From a bacterium (GTDB lineage: Bacteria > RBG-13-66-14), in NCBI GenBank assembly GCA_021107695.1, contig JAIOSI010000217.1, forward strand, positions 1 through 9,458: a DNA stretch of 9,458 bases, read 5' to 3'. Every line of letters begins with the position of its first letter. Within the stretch, counting starts at the first letter, position 1. Positions 1 to 6,489 of the stretch are shown here, piece after piece. The position numbers were made by a program, and so were the translations under genes. A model generated the notes under the pieces. The model was not told the origin of the DNA. It did no database searches and saw nothing but the letters and a program-made list of their open reading frames with translations.

Positions 1-633
1 CGCTTCACCAGCAGTCATCCAAAGGATCTGAGCGAAGCGACCCTGCGGGTGATGGCGGAGGAGCCGACGATCTGCGAGCATCTTCATCTCGCCCTGCAGT
101 CCGGCTCGGACAGTGTCCTTACGGCGATGGGGCGCAAATACACCGCCGGACATTTTCGCAAGCTGATCGAAACCGCCCGACGGCTCATTCCCGGTCTGGC
201 GGTAACCACGGACATCATCGTCGGCTATCCCGGCGAGGGCGAAGCGAACTTCGCCCAGACCCTGTCGTTGGTTGAGGAGCTGGGCTTCGACAACGCCTTC
301 ATGTTCAAGTATTCACCGCGCGCGGGAACCGCTTCGGCTCAACTGGAAGACGACGTTCCCCCGGAGGTCAAGCAGGAACGGCTGGAGCAGATAATCGCCG
401 CCGTTACCGCCTCGGCAAGGAACAACAACGCCGGATTGGTCGGGCGGAGGTTGAAGCTGATCGTCGAGGGACGAGACAAGAAGAGTCGCTGCTTTGGCAG
501 AACGCGAAGCAATAAGAATGTAAAGCTCGACAGCGACCACGAGGCGGGAACGCTCCTGACCGTGGAGATTACCTCTGCCGGGGCTTTTAGCTTGGCTGGA
601 ACGGTTATTGACGAAGGGACGATTGATGGCTAG
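1..633 (+). CDS. miaB: MiaB, tRNA-2-methylthio-N6-dimethylallyladenosine synthase (3' part; start outside window)
   Basis: Radical-SAM methylthiotransferase that, in the family, adds a methylthio group to N6-isopentenyladenosine at position 37 of tRNAs reading U-starting codons. The reading frame is open from the first base and ends at TAG, giving 210 visible residues. The N-terminal MTTase domain and the CxxxCxxC cluster motif lie upstream of the window. Visible are the second half of the radical-SAM barrel (LQSGSDSVLTAM at 32-43, TTDIIVGYPGEGE at 69-81, MFKYSPRAGT at 101-110), a charged helix (PPEVKQERL), and a C-terminal TRAM domain at about 146-208 with the family's GRTRSNKNV segment (167-174). 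The MFKYSPRAGT and GRTxxN features fit MiaB better than the related MtaB or RimO; this is recognition from memory, not a database search. The stop overlaps the next gene by 8 bases, so it heads or lies inside the operon that follows. Confidence 0.88.
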   Translation, partial: RFTSSHPKDLSEATLRVMAEEPTICEHLHLALQSGSDSVLTAMGRKYTAGHFRKLIETARRLIPGLAVTTDIIVGYPGEGEANFAQTLSLVEELGFDNAFMFKYSPRAGTASAQLEDDVPPEVKQERLEQIIAAVTASARNNNAGLVGRRLKLIVEGRDKKSRCFGRTRSNKNVKLDSDHEAGTLLTVEITSAGAFSLAGTVIDEGTIDG

Positions 634-1180
634 AGCGGGTATCCTGCGCGGTTTGGTCTGGATGGCGATTATCATCGCCGTGGTGGTCGTGGTCATCGGT
701 CCCACGGAGCTGCGCTATCGTCTGCTCACTCCGGCGGAGACCGCCCTCGCCGTGGACATTGCCGTGGAGATCGGCGTAGATGCCGCTCTGGTGCTGGCTC
801 TGATTGAGGCGGAGTCGAGCTTCGACCCGGAGGCACTTTCCAGTGCCGGAGCCGTGGGGTTGATGCAGCTGATGCCCGGAACCGCCGAAGAGATAGCCCG
901 GAAGCACGACCTGTCCGCTGACTTCGACCTGAGAGACCCAGAGACGAATCTGCGCCTTGGCTGCCTGTTACTGCGTGATCTGCTGGCTCGCTACGGCGGT
1001 GATACAGTCAGCGCGCTGGCGGCGTACAACGCCGGACCACGGGATGTCAACGGTTGGCGTTCCGACGACCGTCTCACCATCGAGGAGATCCCTTACCCGA
1101 CCACCCGTGCCTACGTCGATGAGATTCTGGAGTTGAAGCAGACCTTTTCCGGGATGCTGCTGGAGGGTGAGCTACCATGA
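626..1180 (+). CDS. Membrane-anchored lytic transglycosylase, SLT domain (GH23, Slt70/MltE-like)
   Basis: Cleaves the MurNAc-GlcNAc bond of peptidoglycan, releasing 1,6-anhydro-MurNAc ends, and acts in the periplasm. The product has 184 residues. Residues 11-25 form one hydrophobic segment (signal anchor), followed directly by the SLT domain. Diagnostic family-1 motifs are all present: EAESSFDP with predicted catalytic Glu63, GLMQLMP at 78-84, AAYNAGP at 132-138, and the closing PYPTTRAYVDEIL helix at 156-168. I chose the ATG at 626 because AAGGGA lies 6 bases upstream (614-619); the in-frame TTG at 608 would add six residues with no comparable ribosome site. It overlaps the miaB end by 8 bases and the next gene by 4, implying translational coupling. 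It is a minimal single-domain enzyme without extra binding modules. The family call is firm; the exact MltE/Slt subfamily is not. Confidence 0.93.
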   Translation: MARAGILRGLVWMAIIIAVVVVVIGPTELRYRLLTPAETALAVDIAVEIGVDAALVLALIEAESSFDPEALSSAGAVGLMQLMPGTAEEIARKHDLSADFDLRDPETNLRLGCLLLRDLLARYGGDTVSALAAYNAGPRDVNGWRSDDRLTIEEIPYPTTRAYVDEILELKQTFSGMLLEGELP

Positions 1181-2205
1181 AAATCCTGTCAGTGTTAATG
1201 TTAATTCCGCTCTGTGTCGGTGCCTTTGAGGTTCCGCCGGAGCTGGTTGGCGCGTATTCCCTTGTTTTCGATAACGTGGAGTACGACAATCCGCCGGAGC
1301 CGCGCGGCGATGAGCGCACCCTGTTCCTCCAGCGACTCTTTATTGGCGCGCAGTGGCAACCGTTGGAGTTCGTTTCCCTCACGGGTGGACTGGAATTGGA
1401 GCATGACCTTGCCGACAGCATCGAATGCGAGACGGTGAACTGGGACAACTTCAAACTGAATCCCCGGATTACCCTCGTTCTGGAAATGAAGGACTGGGGA
1501 CGCATCTCGCTGGGGCATCTGAAGTTCCACCTCGGAGCGGAGACGGTCTTTCAGCAGTCGATCGACCACCCCGCAACAGGGGCAAGCTGGTCAGGCGATC
1601 TTTCCACGGCGCGGTGGAACGTTGTCATTGCCCGCACCGAGATCGTGAGCGAGGCGACCAAGGAGATTTTTTTCGCTGGCGGAACCCTCGCCTGGCGTCT
1701 CGACCTCGGCTTCCTGAGCCTCACTCCCCAGGCGACGCTGGCGTACTACCACTCCGGCGGCTACGACACCGCCGACTATCAAGAGTTTGCACCGCCGGAC
1801 GGGGTGCGAAAGTTCGAGCGGGGTAATCTCGGCGGTGGCTTGGCACTGGGGTTGTTCGGCGATGCTCTGAGCCTCTCCGGCAGCTATCATCAGAGTCGCT
1901 CTACCGGTGGTGAGGGCTGGGGACGACTGCTGCGCCTCGGTCTGGGAGGTCGGCTGGGCTGGTTCAGCCTGAACGCTGACTTCTACAAAGCCAACGGTTA
2001 CGAGGGCATTCGTCCTCTCCCTGCCCTGGCGAATCACCCCAACGACGACTTTAGGTTTCTCGATGTCTCCGTTGACTTCAACGCCCCCCTGGCGGAGCTT
2101 CTTTTGCTCACCGTTACCCTGCGTCAGGGGCTTTTCTTTGCCACCGACACCCAGTCTCACGATAATCGCAACCAGATAATGGCAGCGGTGGAGTTGAGCT
2201 TCTAA
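1177..2205 (+). CDS. Putative outer-membrane beta-barrel protein, unknown function
   Basis: 342 residues. The N-terminus has a short basic start (K3), a hydrophobic core (ILSVLMLIPLCVGA) and a likely signal peptidase I site near residue 16-17. The Cys at 13 does not sit in a convincing lipobox, so it is not obviously a lipoprotein. The mature part is rich in alternating hydrophobic/polar stretches with aromatic girdle residues and Gly (for example FVSLTGGLELEHDL, LGFLSLTPQATLAYYHSGGY, LGWFSLNADFYKANGY), and the protein ends VELSF. A terminal Phe after a beta strand is the usual signal for assembly by the BAM machinery. These features support a monomeric barrel of perhaps 12-16 strands; I cannot assign a substrate or porin family. 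The ATG lies inside the ATGA overlap with the transglycosylase stop, with GGAGG about 10 bases upstream, so it is coupled to that gene. A porin or channel is possible but unproven. Confidence 0.7.
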   Translation: MKILSVLMLIPLCVGAFEVPPELVGAYSLVFDNVEYDNPPEPRGDERTLFLQRLFIGAQWQPLEFVSLTGGLELEHDLADSIECETVNWDNFKLNPRITLVLEMKDWGRISLGHLKFHLGAETVFQQSIDHPATGASWSGDLSTARWNVVIARTEIVSEATKEIFFAGGTLAWRLDLGFLSLTPQATLAYYHSGGYDTADYQEFAPPDGVRKFERGNLGGGLALGLFGDALSLSGSYHQSRSTGGEGWGRLLRLGLGGRLGWFSLNADFYKANGYEGIRPLPALANHPNDDFRFLDVSVDFNAPLAELLLLTVTLRQGLFFATDTQSHDNRNQIMAAVELSF

Positions 2206-2208
2206 ATC

Positions 2209-3183
2209 ATGCAAGCTACCCTTGGTGTTGATTTGGGCGGAACCAACCTGCGAGCCGGGTTGGTTGATTCTTCCGGCGAACTGCTCGCCTGGGGAATGGC
2301 TCCCCTGCGCCATCGGCGCAGCCCGGAGCAGTTCGTCGCTGATATGGAGGTTCTCTACCGCTCTCTCCTCAAAGAGATCGAGCCCCCCCTGACAGTTACC
2401 GCTCTGGGGCTGGCGGTGCCGGGACCCCTTGATCCGGTAAAGGGGGAGATCAACGGCGCGGTCAACCTTCCCGACTGGAACAACATCCCTCTGGTCAAGC
2501 TGGCAGAAGAGGCACTGAAGCTACCGACAATACTTGTAAACGACGGCAGTGCCTTTGTCCTCGGCGAGGTAACCGCTGGAGTGTTACAAGGCTCAAGCAA
2601 CGCTCTGGGGCTGACCCTGGGTACCGGAGTTGGCGGCGGGCTGTTTCTGGATGGAAAGCTTCGCACCGGAGCTACGGGCAACGCCTGCGAGATCGGGCAT
2701 CTGATCGTGGAGCCGGGGGGCAGGCTCTGCCTGTGTGGGCGGCGGGGTTGTCTGGAGCAGTACGCCTCCGCCAGCGCGGTTCGTCGTAGTGCCATTGCCC
2801 TGGCAGAAGCAGGCGAGCTGCCAGAACTGTTGGAACAGGTAGAGGGCAACTCCACCAACCTCAACACCCGGCTGGTCAGCGAAGCGGCTCAGAACGGAAA
2901 CTCGTACTGTCGGGAGCTGCTTGCTGAGGCGGGTCGCTGGCTGGGGCGAGGAGTTGCCCAGGCACTAACCATCCTTGACCTGGATGATGTAGTAATCGGC
3001 GGTAGCATGGCGCGGGCTGGAGAGCTGATTCTGGCTCCGGCACGACAGAGCATCCGGCAGACAGCCTTCCCTCCCCGCCCTCGACTCCGGTTGGTTCAGA
3101 GCAAACTGGGCGACCGAGCGGCAATCATCGGCGCGGGCAGCTTGAAGCTGCACACAGACTCGCGGTTGATCAACTCGGACTAA
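2209..3183 (+). CDS. ROK-family sugar kinase, probable glucokinase
   Basis: Phosphorylates a hexose (most likely glucose, or an N-acyl-hexosamine) at C6 using ATP in the cytoplasm. 324 residues, a normal length for the family. Visible motifs: the phosphate-1 loop DLGGTN at 8-13; the sugar-contact segment NLPDWNN at 86-92; VNDGSAFVLGE with predicted catalytic base Asp112; the phosphate-2 loop LGTGVGGG at 137-144; EIGH at 161-164; and the ROK cysteine motif CLCGRRGCLEQYAS at 174-187. His164, Cys174, Cys176 and Cys181 are the expected structural zinc ligands, and Glu183 is the expected sugar contact. There is no N-terminal helix-turn-helix, so this is an enzyme rather than a NagC/Mlc/XylR-type repressor. 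It starts 3 bases after the barrel-protein stop without a well-spaced ribosome site, suggesting reinitiation. Last gene of the operon. Substrate specificity cannot be read with certainty. Confidence 0.92.
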   Translation: MQATLGVDLGGTNLRAGLVDSSGELLAWGMAPLRHRRSPEQFVADMEVLYRSLLKEIEPPLTVTALGLAVPGPLDPVKGEINGAVNLPDWNNIPLVKLAEEALKLPTILVNDGSAFVLGEVTAGVLQGSSNALGLTLGTGVGGGLFLDGKLRTGATGNACEIGHLIVEPGGRLCLCGRRGCLEQYASASAVRRSAIALAEAGELPELLEQVEGNSTNLNTRLVSEAAQNGNSYCRELLAEAGRWLGRGVAQALTILDLDDVVIGGSMARAGELILAPARQSIRQTAFPPRPRLRLVQSKLGDRAAIIGAGSLKLHTDSRLINSD

Positions 3184-3252
3184 CGGCCGTTATTTCCACG
3201 GATACGCTCCCGCTGGTCGCTTACAGAGATGTTTCGACCTGTCCCGCTAAGA

Positions 3253-3273
3253 GGGCGAAGACAAGCTTCGCCC
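3253..3273. repeat. Perfect GC-rich hairpin, possible REP-like element
   Basis: GGGCGAAG (3253-3260) and CTTCGCCC (3266-3273) are exact inverse complements around the 5-base loop ACAAG. No T-run follows (the next bases are CTACC), so it is not a standard intrinsic terminator. Its form and its place between transcription units resemble short palindromic repeats dispersed through many bacterial genomes, or an RNA 3'-end stabiliser for the upstream operon. Only one copy is in this window, so the repeat status is inference. Confidence 0.5.
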
Positions 3274-3347
3274 CTACCAAAATTGAGAATACCTGTACTT
3301 TTTCAAGGTTTTCTGAGCGAAGACTGGCACCTGTGATTAAGTACACA

Positions 3348-3370
3348 GAGTTGCTTGCTGATAGCAACTC
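3348..3370. promoter_or_regulatory. 8-bp inverted repeat overlapping the ppdK promoter, candidate operator
   Basis: GAGTTGCT (3348-3355) and AGCAACTC (3363-3370) are exact inverse complements with a 7-base spacer. The repeat spans the predicted -35 element and the start of the spacer of the candidate ppdK promoter, which is where a dimeric repressor would compete with RNA polymerase. It lies upstream of the predicted transcription start, so an RNA hairpin role in the leader is less likely. No regulator gene is nearby to match it with. Confidence 0.45.
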
Positions 3371-3383
3371 ATTGTGATAGAAT
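3355..3383 (+). promoter_or_regulatory. Candidate extended -10 promoter for ppdK
   Basis: TTGCTG (3355-3360), a 17-base spacer, then TAGAAT (3378-3383), a 5-of-6 match to the sigma-70-type -10, preceded by TG one base upstream (3375-3376) as in extended -10 promoters. The -35 is weak (TTG only), which fits an extended -10 type or an activated or repressed promoter. The predicted transcript starts near 3390 and has a leader of about 120 bases. Confidence 0.5.
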
Positions 3384-3512
3384 GCGGCTCTGTTACAGTT
3401 TTGAGACGGGCATCATAAGCGTTCCCGAATAGAGCAATAGCAAGGTCAAACAGATTTCGTGGTCAAGCAGGTTGCCGCTCATCCGACGGCGACAAACCCC
3501 AGGGAGATTTCC

Positions 3513-6221
3513 ATGGCTAAGTACGTCTATACCTTTGGAGCCGGCAAAGCCGAAGGCTCCACCAAGATGAAGAACCTGCTCGGCGGTAAGGGTGCCAACC
3601 TGGCAGAGATGTCTAGCATCGGCGTTCCGGTTCCGGCGGGCTTTACCATCACCACCGAGGTTTGCACCGCCTATTACGACAACAACAAGCAGTACCCCAC
3701 CTCTTTGAAGGGTGATGTTGCCAAGGCGATCGCCGCCACCGAGAAGCTGATGGGCAAGAAGTTCGGCGATGCCAAAGACCCTCTGCTGCTCAGTGTTCGT
3801 TCCGGTGCGCGGGTTTCGATGCCCGGCATGATGGACACCGTCCTCAACCTGGGTCTCAACGACACCACGGTGCAGGGACTGATCAAGAGTACCAGCAACG
3901 AACGCCTCGGCTGGGACTCCTACCGGCGCTTCGTCGAGATGTTCTCCAACGTGGTTAAGGGTATCGATCGCCACAAGTTCGAGGCCGCCCTGGAAGCCGC
4001 GAAGAACGCCAAGGGTGTAGAGCTGGACACCGAGCTGGAAGCAGCCGACCTGAAGAAGGTCGTTGCCGAGTTCAAGGCTATCTATAAAAAGGAACTGGGC
4101 GAGGAGTTCCCCAATGAGCCGCTGGAGCAGCTCTGGCAGGGAATCAGTGCCGTCTTTAACTCCTGGGAAACCCCCCGCGCCAAGACCTATCGCAAGCTCA
4201 ACGGCATCCCCGGCAACTGGGGAACCGCCGTCAACGTTCAGAGCATGGTCTTCGGTAACATGGGCGATGACTCCGCCACCGGTGTTGCCTTCACCCGCGA
4301 TCCCGCCACCGGCAACAACGCCTTCTTCTACGGTGAGTATCTGATCAACGCCCAGGGCGAGGATGTTGTTGCGGGTATCCGTACTCCTCAGGAAATCACC
4401 CTCCTCGGCAGCCGGGAGTGGGCGAAGAACAGCGGTCTCTCAGAGGGCGACCGCAAGGCGAAGTTCCCCTCTCTCGAAGAGATTATGCCCAGGCAGTTCA
4501 AAGAGCTTGATGCCATCAGGGTGAAGCTGGAGAAACACTACACCGACATGCAGGACATCGAGTTCACCATCCAGCAGGGAAAGCTCTGGATGCTCCAGAC
4601 CCGTACCGGTAAGCGCACCGCTGCGGCGGCGATTAAGATCGCCGTGGACATGGTTGCGGAGAAACTGATCAACAAGAAAGAGGCGATCATGCGCCTCGAC
4701 CCCAACGCTCTCGACCAGCTCCTCCACCCGGTCTTTGATGAAGACGAAAAGAAGAAAGCCAACGTCCTTGCCAAGGGTCTGCCAGCTTCACCGGGAGCCG
4801 CCACCGGACAGGTCGTCTTTAACGCCGACACCGCCGAGGCCTGGGCAGCGGACGAGAAGAAGGTCATCCTCGTTCGTCTGGAGACCAGCCCCGATGACAT
4901 CCACGGTATGCACGCCGCCGAGGGTATCCTCACCGCTCGTGGTGGAATGACCTCCCACGCCGCCGTGGTCGCCCGGGGAATGGGTACCTGCTGTGTGGCT
5001 GGCTGTGGAGAGCTTTCCATCGATTACAAAACAAAAACCTTCAAAGCCAAAGGCATGACCGTCAAAGAGGGCGACTGGATTTCTCTCGATGGCTCTACTG
5101 GTCAGGTTATCGAAGGTCAGGTTCCGACGAAGTCTCCTGAGCTGACCGGCGACTTTGGCACCTACATGGGCTGGGCGGACGAGCTGCGCACGATGGGCGT
5201 TCGTACCAACGCCGACACCCCTCACGACTCCGAGGTCGCCCGTAACTTCGGTGCCGAGGGCATCGGTCTCACCCGTACCGAGCATATGTTCTTCGACCCC
5301 CAGCGGATTCTCGCCATGCAAGAGATGATCCTTGCCGAAGACCTCGAAGGTCGTGAGAAGGCACTGGAGAAGCTCCTTCCTTACCAGCGCGAGGATTTCG
5401 TCGGTATCTTCACGGCGATGACCGGACTGCCGGTTACCATTCGCGCTCTCGATCCGCCGCTTCACGAGTTCCTGCCCCACACCGAAGATGCGCAGAAAGA
5501 GCTGGCGAAGGCATCCGGTGTTTCGCTGGATAAGATCAAGGCACGCCTGGCGTACCTCCACGAGAGCAACCCGATGCTTGGACATCGCGGCTGTCGCCTG
5601 GGAACCGCCTATCCAGAGATCACCGCCATGCAGGCTCGCGCTATCTTCGAGGCTGCCTGTGAGTGCAAGAAGAAGAATATCGATGCCAAGCCCGAAGTGA
5701 TGATCCCCCTCATCTCCACCATGGAAGAGCTGGCTAACCAGCGCGAGGTGGTTATCGCCACGGCGGAGAAGGTCTTCGCCGAGCAGGGTGTTAAGGTCGA
5801 TTACCTCGTCGGTACGATGATCGAGCTGCCCCGGGCAGCACTGCTTGCCGACAAGGTCGCCACGGTTGCCGACTTCTTCTCCTTCGGTACCAACGACCTT
5901 ACCCAGACCACCTTCGGTCTCTCCCGCGACGACGCTGGCAAGTTCCTGCCGATGTATGTGGAAAAGGGCATTCTGCCTCACGATCCCTTCCAGGTACTTG
6001 ACCAGGCGGGCGTTGGACAGCTCGTCGAGATGGCAACCGTCAAGGGTCGCTCCACGAAGAAGAACCTCAAGGTCGGTATCTGCGGTGAACACGGCGGCGA
6101 GCCAAGCTCCGTTGAGTTCTGCCACCGCATCGGGTTGAGCTACGTCTCCTGTAGCCCGTACCGAGTGCCGATTGCTCGCTTGTCTGCTGCCCAGGCGGCA
6201 ATCAGGGACAAGCGTAAGTAG
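3513..6221 (+). CDS. ppdK: Pyruvate, phosphate dikinase
   Basis: Interconverts pyruvate, ATP and phosphate with PEP, AMP and pyrophosphate, serving either gluconeogenesis or PPi-dependent glycolysis. 902 residues, full length for the family. The N-terminal ATP-grasp region carries GGKGANLAEMSSIGVPVPAG and VRSGARVSMPGMMDTV. The swivelling phosphohistidine domain has GGMTSHAAVVARG with predicted catalytic His482. The C-terminal TIM barrel has GIGLTRTEHMFF, GHRGCRLG, FFSFGTNDLTQTT and CGEHGG with predicted catalytic Cys857. The His-Cys separation of 375 residues agrees with characterised bacterial enzymes (my recollection: His455 and Cys831 in Clostridium symbiosum). The ATG at 3513 has AGGGAG 6 bases upstream and starts the conserved MAKYVYTFGAGKAEG; the GTG 54 bases upstream has no ribosome site. 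It is monocistronic, with its own candidate promoter and a strong terminator. Confidence 0.98.
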   Translation: MAKYVYTFGAGKAEGSTKMKNLLGGKGANLAEMSSIGVPVPAGFTITTEVCTAYYDNNKQYPTSLKGDVAKAIAATEKLMGKKFGDAKDPLLLSVRSGARVSMPGMMDTVLNLGLNDTTVQGLIKSTSNERLGWDSYRRFVEMFSNVVKGIDRHKFEAALEAAKNAKGVELDTELEAADLKKVVAEFKAIYKKELGEEFPNEPLEQLWQGISAVFNSWETPRAKTYRKLNGIPGNWGTAVNVQSMVFGNMGDDSATGVAFTRDPATGNNAFFYGEYLINAQGEDVVAGIRTPQEITLLGSREWAKNSGLSEGDRKAKFPSLEEIMPRQFKELDAIRVKLEKHYTDMQDIEFTIQQGKLWMLQTRTGKRTAAAAIKIAVDMVAEKLINKKEAIMRLDPNALDQLLHPVFDEDEKKKANVLAKGLPASPGAATGQVVFNADTAEAWAADEKKVILVRLETSPDDIHGMHAAEGILTARGGMTSHAAVVARGMGTCCVAGCGELSIDYKTKTFKAKGMTVKEGDWISLDGSTGQVIEGQVPTKSPELTGDFGTYMGWADELRTMGVRTNADTPHDSEVARNFGAEGIGLTRTEHMFFDPQRILAMQEMILAEDLEGREKALEKLLPYQREDFVGIFTAMTGLPVTIRALDPPLHEFLPHTEDAQKELAKASGVSLDKIKARLAYLHESNPMLGHRGCRLGTAYPEITAMQARAIFEAACECKKKNIDAKPEVMIPLISTMEELANQREVVIATAEKVFAEQGVKVDYLVGTMIELPRAALLADKVATVADFFSFGTNDLTQTTFGLSRDDAGKFLPMYVEKGILPHDPFQVLDQAGVGQLVEMATVKGRSTKKNLKVGICGEHGGEPSSVEFCHRIGLSYVSCSPYRVPIARLSAAQAAIRDKRK

Positions 6222-6248
6222 CTAGTTGCTCCAACAGATAGTGTTAAC

Positions 6249-6279
6249 AAAGGGAGAGCCATTTTGGCTCTCCCTTTTC
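6249..6279 (+). terminator. Intrinsic terminator of ppdK
   Basis: AAAGGGAGAGCC (6249-6260) pairs perfectly with GGCTCTCCCTTT (6266-6277) around an ATTTT loop, giving a 12-bp stem whose downstream arm runs into TTTTC. It lies 27 bases after the ppdK stop. Confidence 0.92.
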
Positions 6280-6343
6280 GTTACGATGTTCCTAAGCGAA
6301 GGTGGCACTTTTGCTCTTACAACACAACATAAGCATTAGCAGA

Positions 6344-6367
6344 TGACTTGTCAGTGTCAAATGACAC
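6344..6367. promoter_or_regulatory. Two abutting palindromes, candidate tandem operator
   Basis: TGAC-TT-GTCA (6344-6353) is immediately followed by GTGTCA-AA-TGACAC (6354-6367). Both share the half-site TGAC/GTCA and both are exact dyads with 2-base centres. They sit about 125-145 bases before the start of the secreted protein gene, a plausible place for operator sites. TTGTCA at 6348-6353 could serve as a -35, but I found no well-spaced -10, so the promoter itself is not assigned. Confidence 0.4.
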
Positions 6368-6489
6368 ATAGGTACAACAATAATATCTCTTTACAATTGG
6401 TCGTTCCTCTGGTACTCCTTTTTCGTAGAGTTTCGATTCGGTCTAAGGGTTCCTTAACCCCGTTTAGCGGGTTTATAAAGAGGAGAAAG

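Larger units (their letters stand above)
3184..3512. other. Non-coding region between the ROK kinase and ppdK
   Basis: About 330 bases with no convincing gene. In order it holds the second half of a 12-base palindrome that includes the kinase stop (3181-3192), a GC-rich perfect hairpin (3253-3273), an AGCGAAG/TGGCAC motif also seen before the secreted protein gene (3311-3330), an 8-bp inverted repeat (3348-3370) overlapping a candidate promoter, and a leader of roughly 120 bases before ppdK. I saw no T-run terminator for the upstream operon and no tRNA. Confidence 0.6.

Noticed and set aside
1591..2313. Open frame of 240 codons on the minus strand across the barrel protein gene
   Set aside because: Low-complexity shadow translation, while the plus-strand gene has a signal peptide, coupling to its neighbour and a C-terminal barrel signature.
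3184..3512. CRISPR array, tRNA or riboswitch in the large intergenic region
   Set aside because: There is no repeated spacer pattern, no cloverleaf with a TTC arm and CCA end, and no riboswitch core that I could recognise.
4788..6125. Long open frame (445 codons) on the minus strand inside ppdK
   Set aside because: It is antisense to a fully conserved PPDK with all catalytic motifs; its composition (His/Gly/Leu-rich) is that of a codon-bias shadow, and it has no recognisable domain.
6301..6320. Possible sigma-54 promoter (TGGCAC followed by TTTTGC)
   Set aside because: The spacing between the GG and GC elements is far shorter than the required -24/-12 distance.
6343..6489. Upstream ATG extension of the secreted protein
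   Set aside because: It lacks a ribosome site, would bury the signal peptide inside the protein and crosses the candidate operator region; ATG 6490 has AGGAG and starts the signal peptide.
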